Assembly (NCBI GenBank): GCA_018830105.1 | Contig: JAHJTC010000009.1 | Location: 40,589 to 104,588, forward strand | Source of the DNA: Bacteroidota bacterium | GTDB lineage: Bacteria; Bacteroidota; Bacteroidia; Bacteroidales; F082 | Reading direction: 5' to 3' | DNA length: 64,000 nucleotides | In this document: piece after piece, positions 55,507-64,000 of the stretch | Layout of the letters: every line of letters begins with the position of its first letter | How positions within the stretch are numbered: the stretch's first letter is position 1 | Made by a program: the position numbers and the translations under genes | The notes under the pieces: model-generated | Seen by the model: only the letters and a program-made list of their open reading frames with translations | What the model was told of the DNA's origin: nothing | Databases searched by the model: none

Positions 55507-56619
55507 CTATAGCTGCTGCTGATACACTGCACCCTGATTTACATCAAAAACTTTATGATCAATATTTGTGCCCTCAAACAGGAAATCTATCCGTTGCCGT
55601 TGTGTATCGGTAATAAATACCTGCCCAAAATAATCATTCCCCAGCAGTTTCACCAAATGAGCCACACGCTGATCATCAAGCTTATCGAAGATATCATCAA
55701 AAAGAAGGATGGGTTTATAGCCCATTTTCTTCAAGGTAAAATCATATTGAGCCAGCCTGATGGCAATCACAAACGATTTTTGCTGTCCCTGCGACCCAAA
55801 CCGTTTCACCGGATAGCTGTTCATCAGAAAAAGCAGGTCGTCCTTATGCACACCTACATTGGTGTAGCGTGTGGCGCGATCTCTGCCAATGCTTTCATCT
55901 AACAACTCTTGCAGTTTTTTATCATGCAAGGCCGTATCATATTCAATACTAACCTCTTCATTACCTCCTGAAACGATTTTATAGTATTGCTGAAAAATCT
56001 GCTGAAAATCAGCTAAAAAATCTCTTCTGGCCTGATAGATAACTTCGGCAGGCTTGAGCATTTGTTCCTCCCACAAACGCAGCAATTCCCGGTCAAACTT
56101 CTGCTGATCGCCAAATTGTTTCAGTAAGGCGTTTCGTTGCGCCAAAACTTTGTTGTACTGCAACAAAGCATCGAGATAGGGCGGACTAAACTGTGCGATA
56201 ACGCCATCAATAAATTTACGTCGCAGATCACTTCCTTCGTTGATCAAATCGCGATCGTATGGCGAAATCATAACGAGAGGAATTTTTCCGATATGATCAG
56301 CAAGTCTTTCGTAGGTTTTCTTATTGCGTTGAAACACTTTCTTTTGCCGCCGTTTTTGCACACAACTCACCTGATCGGGTTCGAGGCCGGGCCGTTGATA
56401 CAGTCCATGAACCGTAAAAAATTCAGCATGGTGTTTTATGTTTTGCTGATCGCTGGCATTGAAATAGCTTTTGCAAAAAGAGAGGTAATAGATCGCATCA
56501 AGGATATTTGTTTTGCCGGCTCCATTGGCACCAATAAAGCAGTTAATCTTTTCAGAGAACTGCATATCAGCATTTTCGTAATTTTTGAAATTGGAAAGCC
56601 TGAGATTTTGAAGGTGCAT
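55507..56619 (-). CDS. recF: DNA replication and repair protein RecF
   Basis: A 370-residue ATPase that loads RecA at gaps. Walker A GANGAGKTNILDAIYYLSF, the SMC-like signature FGSQGQQKSFVIAIRLAQYD, and the Walker B region KPILLFDDIFDKLDDQRV are complete. The Met at 56619 (MHLQNLRLSNFKNYENAD) is the family start; a Met seven codons upstream is possible. It precedes the DUF721 gene. Confidence 0.96.
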   Translation of the reverse strand: MHLQNLRLSNFKNYENADMQFSEKINCFIGANGAGKTNILDAIYYLSFCKSYFNASDQQNIKHHAEFFTVHGLYQRPGLEPDQVSCVQKRRQKKVFQRNKKTYERLADHIGKIPLVMISPYDRDLINEGSDLRRKFIDGVIAQFSPPYLDALLQYNKVLAQRNALLKQFGDQQKFDRELLRLWEEQMLKPAEVIYQARRDFLADFQQIFQQYYKIVSGGNEEVSIEYDTALHDKKLQELLDESIGRDRATRYTNVGVHKDDLLFLMNSYPVKRFGSQGQQKSFVIAIRLAQYDFTLKKMGYKPILLFDDIFDKLDDQRVAHLVKLLGNDYFGQVFITDTQRQRIDFLFEGTNIDHKVFDVNQGAVYQQQL

Positions 56620-56670
56620 AATAGATTTCGCTTGATGCAAAAATACAACCCTATGGTTGAATTTCGAAAT

Positions 56671-57720
56671 CTAATTTGTGAAGTCGCTCAAACGGGTGAC
56701 AATACTGATATAATTTGGTGAGCCAATCACGTGATAAGTGGAACGCGAATAATTGATCTGAAACTTTGAAATACGTATCCCAACGCCCCAGGCAAAACCA
56801 ACCATTCCCAGCTTATCCGGTATTTTCATCTCCTGCCTGCGCCGGTAGTTGTAGCTTCCGCGAAGTATAAGATTTTTGCCAATATAAAACTCACCGCCAA
56901 CAATGAGATGTCTCAACAGTTGATCGCCAAATGCAGATGCTCCGCCGGCTTCATTTTTCTCACCTGTGATAGGATCTATATTGCCTTCCAGATCAAGTGG
57001 GTCATCATAGGTCAAATCCCACTTTTGCAGCTGATCATAAACCAGCATAAAGCGGAATGGCACATGTTCGAGTCGTTTTGAAACACCAAATTGCATGCTA
57101 AATGGCAAACTTCCTTCGTCACCATCAAATTGTGATTTAAGCTCTGTACCAATATTTCTTGCTGTAAGCGACAATACCCAGCCCGCATTGGTTTGGTAGG
57201 TTCCTGCCACATCCACTGCCATAGCAATAGAACCATAGCTTTCATACTGCGTCGCTAAAAACTTGGCATTAGCCCCAATACTGAAATTTGAATCCAGCTG
57301 GCGACCCCAACCCAGCACAAAAGCATAATCAGCTGCATTGAACGTTCCGCCTGTCAACCCACCTTCATCGGCATAATCAAAACTTCCATAGTTATGGTAT
57401 TGTAAGCTGGCCGAAAAATTACCAATCTTCTCGAAAGACCTGGCATACTGCACAGTGGCAAAATTTATATCTGCAAAATAGTCAACATAAGAAAGCGCCA
57501 GTTTACCACTCATATCCTGATTTATCAGGGATGGATTGTAAATCCCCAGTTGAATATCGGCATCATCAATGGGAACGAGTGTACCCCCCAAAGCAGCAAC
57601 ACGCGCCGAATTGGTTGCATCAATAAAACGGTAGGTACCCTTATGCATTTCCTGAGCATAGACGCCCGACAAAACCAGTAAACTAAACGTTATGATTAAA
57701 ACAGATCGTATTTTTTTCAC
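56671..57720 (-). CDS. porQ: PorQ, type IX secretion system outer-membrane beta-barrel protein
   Basis: A 349-residue protein with signal peptide (ends VYAQ). Start codon is GTG. The early TYRFIDATNSARVAALGGTL and IYNPSLINQDMSGKLALSYV, together with the PorV/PorP-like barrel pattern (GGEFYIGKNLILRGSYNYRR, MVGFAWGVGIRISKFQINYS), match PorQ. PorQ works with PorU, PorV and PorZ in the attachment complex that removes the C-terminal signal of cargo and anchors it to the surface. The next genes on the same strand encode two such cargo-type proteins (57809 and 61378). Confidence 0.88.
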   Translation of the reverse strand: MKKIRSVLIITFSLLVLSGVYAQEMHKGTYRFIDATNSARVAALGGTLVPIDDADIQLGIYNPSLINQDMSGKLALSYVDYFADINFATVQYARSFEKIGNFSASLQYHNYGSFDYADEGGLTGGTFNAADYAFVLGWGRQLDSNFSIGANAKFLATQYESYGSIAMAVDVAGTYQTNAGWVLSLTARNIGTELKSQFDGDEGSLPFSMQFGVSKRLEHVPFRFMLVYDQLQKWDLTYDDPLDLEGNIDPITGEKNEAGGASAFGDQLLRHLIVGGEFYIGKNLILRGSYNYRRRQEMKIPDKLGMVGFAWGVGIRISKFQINYSRSTYHVIGSPNYISIVTRLSDFTN

Positions 57721-57808
57721 AGTATGATCAATTCGTTATTGCGATGGATGTGACTTGTTAACGCTATTGAAAGCGCTTTATTATTCAAGTTTCTGGGATG
57801 TTTAAATT

Positions 57809-58813
57809 TTAAAGTGACAGGTACACTCTTCTCGATGCCAAAATGCGATCATTTTGTTTAAGGGCTACAATATAAACCCCGGCGGAAAAGGTCTCTATGT
57901 TAATCTTGCCTTTCAAGGCTTTTACCGGTTCGCTTTTTAACACTCTGCCCTGTAAATCCATCAGTTGAATCTCGGCATTCCTGATATCTGTCAGTCCATG
58001 CTGATAATTAATCCATTGGTTTGCAGGATTTGGAAAAATCTCCAACAGCTTCAACTCCATTTTTTGATCAGATTGTCCTACCCAGTTAAGCCATTCATCA
58101 TAAAGCAGTTGCAACTCATCAATTGGCTCAACACCGTAAGGGGTCTCCGGCACATTCAAATCCAGGTACAAGCTATCAGGATCATCATCAGTATGTGCCA
58201 CACGCAAAAATGCTGACAGAGAAGAAACCCCTTCGGGTGCACAGCGCGTATCAGCACCAACCACATTAGCGCCCTGAAGGGCAGCCATCAACTTGTCGGC
58301 CAAACTGCCTTCCTGACTTAAAAAACGTGCCTCTATGGAATCGATTATCGCTTGTCCGAGCAAAATATTTCCCTGAATACTATAATTTACCCCCGTATGG
58401 TGGCCTTTCCAGTCGAAACAATCCTCTCCGGTAAAAGCTGCCGATCGCGCACTGCCTGCTTCGTCAAAATCAACAATGCCATATTGCCGGCGCTCAGGCT
58501 GGTTTTGTATGTCGTTATTTTCGAGCCATTCGATGATTTCGGCAGGAGAAAGCCCCTCAAGCATACGCTGATGTGCATTTGCCTGATTGGTAGGATGCCA
58601 ATACGATTGTGTATGTATGGCACCTCTTCCCGGAATGATATCGCTGATGATGATTGCTCCACCAGCGATAGCGCTGTTATCCAGACAGCTTGCACCGGCG
58701 CTTCCTACTTCTCCGGTAATCGTGTCCACTGCAACGATAGAAAAAGTATCCTGAGCTGGCACAGTCAATGGAATGATCATCAAAGCGACAAGCGTAAAAA
58801 TTAAGTTTTTCAT
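57809..58813 (-). CDS. Secreted DUF1028 (Ntn-hydrolase-like) protein with T9SS sorting domain
   Basis: A 334-residue protein. Signal peptide (ends TVPAQ), then a DUF1028 domain (DTFSIVAVDTITGEVGSAGA; GRGAIHTQSYWHPTN; SIQGNILLGQAIIDSIEARF), which has the Ntn-hydrolase-like fold of the PseT/AF_1278-type proteins. The final 80 residues are a type A sorting domain (EIFPNPANQWINYQ; IQLMDLQGRVLKSEP; AGVYIVALKQNDR). It should be exported through type IX secretion. The substrate is unknown. Confidence 0.87.
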   Translation of the reverse strand: MKNLIFTLVALMIIPLTVPAQDTFSIVAVDTITGEVGSAGASCLDNSAIAGGAIIISDIIPGRGAIHTQSYWHPTNQANAHQRMLEGLSPAEIIEWLENNDIQNQPERRQYGIVDFDEAGSARSAAFTGEDCFDWKGHHTGVNYSIQGNILLGQAIIDSIEARFLSQEGSLADKLMAALQGANVVGADTRCAPEGVSSLSAFLRVAHTDDDPDSLYLDLNVPETPYGVEPIDELQLLYDEWLNWVGQSDQKMELKLLEIFPNPANQWINYQHGLTDIRNAEIQLMDLQGRVLKSEPVKALKGKINIETFSAGVYIVALKQNDRILASRRVYLSL

Positions 58814-58894
58814 AGTTTTGGGTGCATGGTTTCTGTTAATTGAGGAGCTAAAATAGAACTAATATTTCTTTTGGCTTAATATTGTTGTATGTGA

Positions 58895-58934
58895 TAAAAA
58901 CAAGTCCGGACAGTTGCCGAAAGAACTGCCCGGA
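58895..58934 (-). terminator. Terminator after aconitase
   Basis: 11-bp stem with one mismatch (58905-58915 with 58924-58934; TCCGG-a-CAGTT and AACTG-c-CCGGA), 8-base loop, followed on the minus strand by CTTGTTTTTATC. It starts 23 bases after the aconitase stop. Confidence 0.8.
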
Positions 58935-58957
58935 ATTGTACTTAAATCATTTCATTA

Positions 58958-61228
58958 TCAACTGTTTTGAAGTTTTTTAATCAGATTAAGGGCGCTGCCT
59001 GCCTTAAACCACTCGATCTGATTTTTGTTATAGGTATGGTTAACTTCAAACTGTTCTTTGGATCCATCTGCATGATTGAGTTGTACGCGAAGCGATTTGC
59101 CAGGAGCAAAATCTTCCATCCCCAGAATATCAATACGATCATCTTCAAGAATCTTGTTATAGTCGTCCCTATTGGCAAAAGTGATGGCAAGCATTCCCTG
59201 TTTCTTGAGGTTAGTTTCGTGAATTCGCGCAAACGACTTCACCAATACTACCTTAGCGCCCATAAAGCGGGGTTCCATGGCAGCATGCTCGCGTGATGAA
59301 CCCTCGCCATAATTTTCATCGCCAACGATAATAGAACCAAACCCACTGTCCTTGTAGCTTTTAGCTGCATCGGGAACAGTATTTATACCACCTGAAATTT
59401 GATTTTTTACTGCATTGGTTTCTTCTCCAAAATAATTCACAGCGCCTATCAACAGGTTTTGAGAAATATTTTCGAGATGGCCACGATAGCGCAACCAGGG
59501 TCCAGCCATAGAAATATGGTCAGTAGTACATTTCCCTTTTGCTTTAATGAGTAAATACATGCCCTTGATGTCGTTTCCGTCCCAGGGTTTGAAAGGTGTT
59601 AAAAGTTGTAGGCGATTTGAATCGGGAGCAACAATGATGTCAATTCCTGTGCCGTCTTTCGCCGGTTCCTGAAAGCCATTATCCTCCACGGCAAAACCCA
59701 TTGGAGGAAATTCGATGCCTTTAGGCTCATCAAGTTTCACTTTTTCGCCGGCTTGATTTTCCAAAGTGTCTGTCATTGGGTTAAATAAGAGCGTGCCAGC
59801 AATAGCAAAAGCGGTAGTTATTTCTGGAGAAGCCACGAAACCATGGGTATTGGGATTGCCATCATTACGTTTGGCGAAATTCCTGTTAAATGAAGTCATG
59901 ATAGAATTTTTCTCGCCTTTGTCTGCATTATGGCGCGCCCATTGACCGATACAGGGACCACAGGCATTGGCGAGTACTACACCACCAATTGCTTCAAAAG
60001 TTTTCAGGTAGCCATCACGTTCCACGGTATAACGTACCATTTCGGAACCTGGGGTTACCGTATATTCAGACTTTACTTTCAGATTTTTGTCGGTAGCCTG
60101 CTTAGCTATTGAAGCGGCCCTGGAAATGTCTTCGTATGAGGAATTGGTGCAGGAACCAATCAATCCCACTTCAAGCTTCTCGGGCCAGCCGTTGGCTTTA
60201 ACAGCCGCTGCAAATTCTGAAACCGGAGTAGCGAGATCCGGAGTAAAAGGCCCGTTAATATGAGGTTCCAGTTCGGACAAATTAATTTCGATCACTTCAT
60301 CAAAATACTGCTCAGGATTGGCATAAACCTCCGCATCTGCGGTTAAATGTTCAGCAACACGATCTGCTTCATCTGCAACTTCAGCGCGGTTTGTTCCTTT
60401 GAGGTAATCAGCCATTTTGTTATCGTAGCCAAACAAGGATGTCGTAGCACCAATTTCAGCACCCATATTACAAATCGTACCTTTGCCGGTGCAGGAAAGC
60501 GATGTTGCGCCTTCGCCAAAATATTCAAGGATAGCACCTGTGCCCCCTTTTACTGTAAGGATTCCGGCCACCTTAAGAATTACATCTTTGGAGGATGTCC
60601 AACCGCTCAACTTACCAGTCAGCTTCACACCAATGAGTTTTGGAAATTTCAGCTCCCAGGGCATTCCGGCCATCACATCCACGGCATCAGCACCTCCAAC
60701 GCCGATAGCTACCATACCCAATCCGCCGGCATTTACGGTATGCGAATCGGTTCCTATCATCATTCCGCCTGGAAAAGCGTAATTTTCGAGCACTACCTGA
60801 TGAATAATCCCTGCTCCGGGTTTCCAAAAACCAAGCCCGTACTTATTGGAAACACTGGCCAAAAAATCAAAGACCTCCTTGTTGGTATCTTTAGCTGACT
60901 TCAGGTCGACTTCAGCACCAAGTTTCGCTTGAATAAGGTGATCACAATGTACTGTAGATGGAACTGCAACTTTTGCCTTACCTGCCTGCATAAATTGTAG
61001 CAAAGCCATTTGAGCTGTTGCATCCTGCATAGCTACCCTGTCGGGATTAAAATCTACATAAGCATTGCTGCGCTCATAGGGTTTAACCGGTAATGCCTCC
61101 GATAAATGGTTGTACAAAATCTTTTCAGTAAGCGTTAATGGACGTCCCATTAATTGACGTGCCGCATTAATTCGCTCAGGCATACGGGCATAAACTCCCT
61201 TAATCATGTCTAAATCAAATACCTTCAT
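58958..61228 (-). CDS. Aconitate hydratase (mitochondrial-type)
   Basis: A 756-residue Fe-S enzyme of the TCA cycle converting citrate to isocitrate. The cluster ligands are in [15 protein letters not shown] and [14 protein letters not shown]. Other marks: [40 protein letters not shown] and the C-terminal swivel domain [20 protein letters not shown]. Length and motifs fit the mitochondrial-like aconitase group of Bacteroidota rather than AcnB. It is a single gene by the terminator and the 149-base gap upstream, which has a TAAATTTG element (61295-61302). Confidence 0.95.
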   Translation of the reverse strand: MKVFDLDMIKGVYARMPERINAARQLMGRPLTLTEKILYNHLSEALPVKPYERSNAYVDFNPDRVAMQDATAQMALLQFMQAGKAKVAVPSTVHCDHLIQAKLGAEVDLKSAKDTNKEVFDFLASVSNKYGLGFWKPGAGIIHQVVLENYAFPGGMMIGTDSHTVNAGGLGMVAIGVGGADAVDVMAGMPWELKFPKLIGVKLTGKLSGWTSSKDVILKVAGILTVKGGTGAILEYFGEGATSLSCTGKGTICNMGAEIGATTSLFGYDNKMADYLKGTNRAEVADEADRVAEHLTADAEVYANPEQYFDEVIEINLSELEPHINGPFTPDLATPVSEFAAAVKANGWPEKLEVGLIGSCTNSSYEDISRAASIAKQATDKNLKVKSEYTVTPGSEMVRYTVERDGYLKTFEAIGGVVLANACGPCIGQWARHNADKGEKNSIMTSFNRNFAKRNDGNPNTHGFVASPEITTAFAIAGTLLFNPMTDTLENQAGEKVKLDEPKGIEFPPMGFAVEDNGFQEPAKDGTGIDIIVAPDSNRLQLLTPFKPWDGNDIKGMYLLIKAKGKCTTDHISMAGPWLRYRGHLENISQNLLIGAVNYFGEETNAVKNQISGGINTVPDAAKSYKDSGFGSIIVGDENYGEGSSREHAAMEPRFMGAKVVLVKSFARIHETNLKKQGMLAITFANRDDYNKILEDDRIDILGMEDFAPGKSLRVQLNHADGSKEQFEVNHTYNKNQIEWFKAGSALNLIKKLQNS

Positions 61229-61294
61229 GCTTTATTTTTTTGTTAAATGATTATTCATTGTTAATGTAATAACAATCATATCAAGCTATTACTG

Positions 61295-61302
61295 CAAATT
61301 TA
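61295..61302 (-). promoter_or_regulatory. -7 promoter element candidate for aconitase (TAAATTTG)
   Basis: Exact TAnnTTTG match on the minus strand, 66 bases before the aconitase start; no clear -33 partner. Confidence 0.4.
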
Positions 61303-61377
61303 ATGATTTCCATTTTATGATGCTACGCCAGACCGAAATTAATTATAGAAAAAAAGATTAAAACCGGTTGATTGTGC

Positions 61378-63834
61378 TTAACGCGACAACATCAGCTTGC
61401 CCGTAATGGTTCTTTGTGGCAATACCAAGCGATAAATATAAATTCCGGGTTTAGCACTCGCATCAAATTTAAAAGACGATTGATCAATTTTCCAGGTAAG
61501 TTGATTTGTTCCGCTAAAAGTTACCGCTTCAAAATGGCGATAAATCATACGACCATGCAAGTCGATTATTTCCAGGCTCACAGGCTCAGGAGCCGACAGT
61601 TCGAATGCAAACGTAAAACTTTTCCGTGATGGGTTGGGATACACAACAACTCCCGGAAACTGTGGCAGAGAGCGCGCTTTGGTTATAAAATTGGCGATAA
61701 GTGCCAAATCATGCTGAACAGCAGGCAGGCTAAGCAACACACCCTCATCTCCGGATTCGATCATACTAACCGAATCAATCAAGCCACTGCTGGTATTGTA
61801 CCAGTCGATACGGTAGGTTCCGCTCTTTAACGGCAAAAGCAGGTCGGCCGAAACCGCTGAAGGCAGCTGATCATGCTGATAAATATATTTCCAGTTGAAA
61901 TCTCTGTGATGAATCCAGGCCAACAAACCAGCATCCTGCTCAAGTCCGAAAGCCCTAATTTTGGGTAAATAATTTTCAAGCGTCAGTTGTTCAATCTCCA
62001 GCACACTCGCAAAACCAGCGCCGATATTATCCAGCCCAATTTGATGGTATCCGGCGGAAATCTCAATAAAATAGACTTCAGAAGATGCTGCACTTTGTTC
62101 AAATACAATGGTTTCATCAATACGCAACTGCATTACAGCCTGGTTTACCTGGCTGCCCGTTTCAATGGCAAGAACCGTGTTTTCGCTAAAAAAACCACTA
62201 AACACCGGTGGGTTGCGCAAGGCTGCAAATAAAGAAATCGGGCCGTACAAAAATTGATTCAGACTGTCAGCAGAAGGAATCATCTGCCCGCTGCTGTGCC
62301 ATTGAAAATTACTGGAAGGCGCTGGCTCTGTCAGGCTAAAATAATCCGGCTCAATAATCCAGTCATATTGCTGTGCATGCTTTGTTTGCAGGTGAACCGG
62401 ACTTGAAACCTCGTCCAATGCATCATCTAAAAAACCAGCCACTGCAGCAAATTCAGCATACAAATCAAGCTGATCAACATATTCCTCCCAATACCAGGGC
62501 ACAACAACACCCATTGATCCGGTAAGCGCCGAGCTCCATAACGCATTGTGCAAGGCTATTCCGCCTGAATCCCAAATAGCCATCGAATCGCTGTAATGTC
62601 CAATACCAAATTCGCCGGTCAAAACAGGTTTATTGTATTTATTCAAATACATGCTCATTTGTCTGAAAACATCTCCCGAAAGATCCGCAGATTTGTGGTA
62701 TAAATGCAGTTGTGTAAAATCTATTGCAGAATGATTCCAGACAGCCGGTTCGCTTTCGGGAAGCGCATAACCCACCGAAACAAGATGGTTGTTGGGATCG
62801 TGTTGTTGAAGCCACGCAGCCATCTCAATCGCCCAATTGCTTACCGTTGCCTGCTGACTGCTATAAAAGGGGAAATTATCTGTCTCTGAAAAAATTTCCC
62901 ATGCTGCCAGATTTTTGGAGTATCCCCATCGCGCAACGATATAGCGCATGCGATTCTTAAATGCAGCTTTGGCATCGGGATTGGAGAAAAATTCCTGTGG
63001 AAGATTGCAAAACCCTCCATTAGCGCTATTGTATGGATTTGAAGTCCAGTCTTCTGCCGGGTTTCCAAAATTTAATTCCGTATGGATAGAAAAAGCCAGC
63101 TGCAGGTATAAATCCAACTGCGACGCCATGCGAAAAAGACTGTCGATCATAAAAGCATCAGTCTGTCGCGCAGAATAATTGCGCAAACTCCCCTCGCCCC
63201 ACTCGATATGATAGCCCCAGGGTGTAAGCATCAGCTTAGCATAGTTGGCGCCATTTTCTGCCAATTGTTCAAAATAATGTGCCATGGGATCATAACCCGG
63301 GAACTGGCTTGTCCAGGCAATATTTTCACCCACAAGAAAAACCTGCTGACCCGCATCATCACGCAATCTTCTCTTATCATCAGCTACCCTTAAAAAACCT
63401 TTCGCTGCTCCAGGGTCAACAAAAAAACTGATTGCTTCCGTTTGATCCACACCTTCGGCATCGGCAAGTTTGAGGTAAAACTGCCACTCCCCTGCCTGTC
63501 GTGGTGCAAAACGTATGCGAAAATGAGGCGTCCCCGTAGCCTGGAGTTCATCCGCACTATTGGGCATAAAATGCTGATAATAAAATCCTTCAATGCGGAT
63601 TGTTACACCATCAGGAGACTCGAAAAAAGCCTCCAACAGGATGTCATCATAATCAAAACGATTTTCTACCGCACTTTCTATTTGGATCGCCAATTCAAAA
63701 CGTTCATTTTGGACTGGATGCTCTGTTAGAATGTCCACAGCAACAATAGCAGGCTGAGCCATCGTTACAGCAGCAATCCGCATGCATAGCAGCAGCAAAA
63801 AAGTGAATAAAAAATGATGAAAAAACGGACGCAT
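61378..63834 (-). CDS. Secreted DUF5060 / GH-A-clan-like glycoside hydrolase with T9SS sorting domain
   Basis: An 818-residue secreted protein. Signal peptide (ends AVTMAQ), DUF5060 immunoglobulin-like domain (about 30-140; VQNERFELAIQIESAVENRF, RFAPRQAGEWQFYLKL), a TIM-barrel part (about 150-480; FLVGENIAWTSQFPGYD, ENGANYAKLMLTPWGYHIEW), further beta domains, and a type A sorting domain at the end (VVVYPNPSRKSFTF; PGIYIYRLVLP). Candidate catalytic residues are Glu317 (WEIFSETD) and Glu408 (PVLTGEFGIG). The usual Asn before the acid/base Glu is Ser here. It probably acts on plant or algal polysaccharide outside the cell. The Met at 63834 is preferred to the frame start at 63900. The rest to base 64000 is A/T-rich with no gene. 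Confidence 0.8.
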   Translation of the reverse strand: MRPFFHHFLFTFLLLLCMRIAAVTMAQPAIVAVDILTEHPVQNERFELAIQIESAVENRFDYDDILLEAFFESPDGVTIRIEGFYYQHFMPNSADELQATGTPHFRIRFAPRQAGEWQFYLKLADAEGVDQTEAISFFVDPGAAKGFLRVADDKRRLRDDAGQQVFLVGENIAWTSQFPGYDPMAHYFEQLAENGANYAKLMLTPWGYHIEWGEGSLRNYSARQTDAFMIDSLFRMASQLDLYLQLAFSIHTELNFGNPAEDWTSNPYNSANGGFCNLPQEFFSNPDAKAAFKNRMRYIVARWGYSKNLAAWEIFSETDNFPFYSSQQATVSNWAIEMAAWLQQHDPNNHLVSVGYALPESEPAVWNHSAIDFTQLHLYHKSADLSGDVFRQMSMYLNKYNKPVLTGEFGIGHYSDSMAIWDSGGIALHNALWSSALTGSMGVVVPWYWEEYVDQLDLYAEFAAVAGFLDDALDEVSSPVHLQTKHAQQYDWIIEPDYFSLTEPAPSSNFQWHSSGQMIPSADSLNQFLYGPISLFAALRNPPVFSGFFSENTVLAIETGSQVNQAVMQLRIDETIVFEQSAASSEVYFIEISAGYHQIGLDNIGAGFASVLEIEQLTLENYLPKIRAFGLEQDAGLLAWIHHRDFNWKYIYQHDQLPSAVSADLLLPLKSGTYRIDWYNTSSGLIDSVSMIESGDEGVLLSLPAVQHDLALIANFITKARSLPQFPGVVVYPNPSRKSFTFAFELSAPEPVSLEIIDLHGRMIYRHFEAVTFSGTNQLTWKIDQSSFKFDASAKPGIYIYRLVLPQRTITGKLMLSR

Positions 63835-64000
63835 CAATTGGTATCTTTTTGTAAAAATAACTTTAGTACATGACAAAAAATATAACCAATTGAATATCAA
63901 CTAAATATGTTAATAACTTTTTGATAACTAATTCGTAAAATACGATTTAAAATACTGGCATTCAGTATCTTGAAAGAAATATTTCGACGTATGACTTCAA

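Noticed and set aside
60347..60898. 183-residue plus-strand ORF opposite aconitase
   Set aside because: Antisense to conserved aconitase sequence; Cys- and Ser-rich with no recognised domain.
1..64000. CRISPR arrays, rRNA, tRNA and prophage genes
   Set aside because: I found no regularly spaced short repeats, no rRNA-like conserved blocks, no credible tRNA cloverleaf in the intergenic gaps and no integrase or phage structural gene.

Overview
This window looks like a chromosomal stretch of a Bacteroidota bacterium, probably Bacteroidales or Marinilabiliales-like and free-living. The evidence is: TonB-dependent receptors with carboxypeptidase-regulatory N-terminal extensions; type IX secretion parts (PorX, PorQ) with two cargo proteins carrying C-terminal sorting domains; DUF4249 lipoproteins; weak Shine-Dalgarno signals; and repeated matches to the Bacteroidota -7 promoter element TAnnTTTG. 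Base composition and coding style look even throughout. I saw no insertion sequence, CRISPR array, rRNA, tRNA or prophage.

Layout. 1-5.4 kb: the 3' part of guaA, a LysM protein with a periplasmic-binding-like domain, and a small envelope operon (repeat lipoprotein, two-TM protein, NlpE-like lipoprotein). 5.5-8.2 kb: a His-rich secreted protein and a TonB receptor with a CxxC plug motif, probably for metal uptake. 8.5-16.3 kb: a tightly packed operon of a secreted protein, an STN-type TonB receptor, two DUF4249 lipoproteins, a chimeric mini-ORF and an MG2/plug-like protein. A 1430-bp tandem duplication produced the second DUF4249 gene and the chimera. 16.4-21.3 kb, minus strand: thioredoxin-like protein, smpB, prohibitin-like protein, beta-propeller protein, acs. 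21.6-24.2 kb: a TonB receptor under a TPP riboswitch, so probably a thiamine importer. 24.3-28.5 kb, plus strand: metal permease with an HMA domain, a DUF3298-type protein, a Na/Pi cotransporter.

28.5-34.8 kb, minus strand: porX, tsaE, ald, aroB, aroA and an orphan LutA-like protein in a close gene train. 35-47.4 kb: HD phosphohydrolase, bcp, a TIGR01777 epimerase, MFS and MATE transporters, a DUF3352/propeller protein, rnhB, a membrane protein, purD, and a glycosyltransferase. 47.4-53.4 kb, plus strand: a surface-polysaccharide module (FkbM methyltransferase, flippase, two tandem Wzz-like proteins, O-antigen ligase/polymerase). 53.4-63.8 kb, minus strand: LpxD-like acyltransferase, efp, DUF721 protein, recF, porQ, a secreted DUF1028 protein, aconitase, and a large secreted DUF5060 glycoside hydrolase.

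Much of the window is housekeeping. The part most worth following is the 8.5-16.3 kb receptor/DUF4249 operon: the duplication kept reading frames and gene overlaps intact, and both lipoprotein copies appear to have been preserved by selection. Its substrate is unknown. The riboswitch-controlled receptor and the putative metal receptor give two further uptake systems with readable clues about their cargo.
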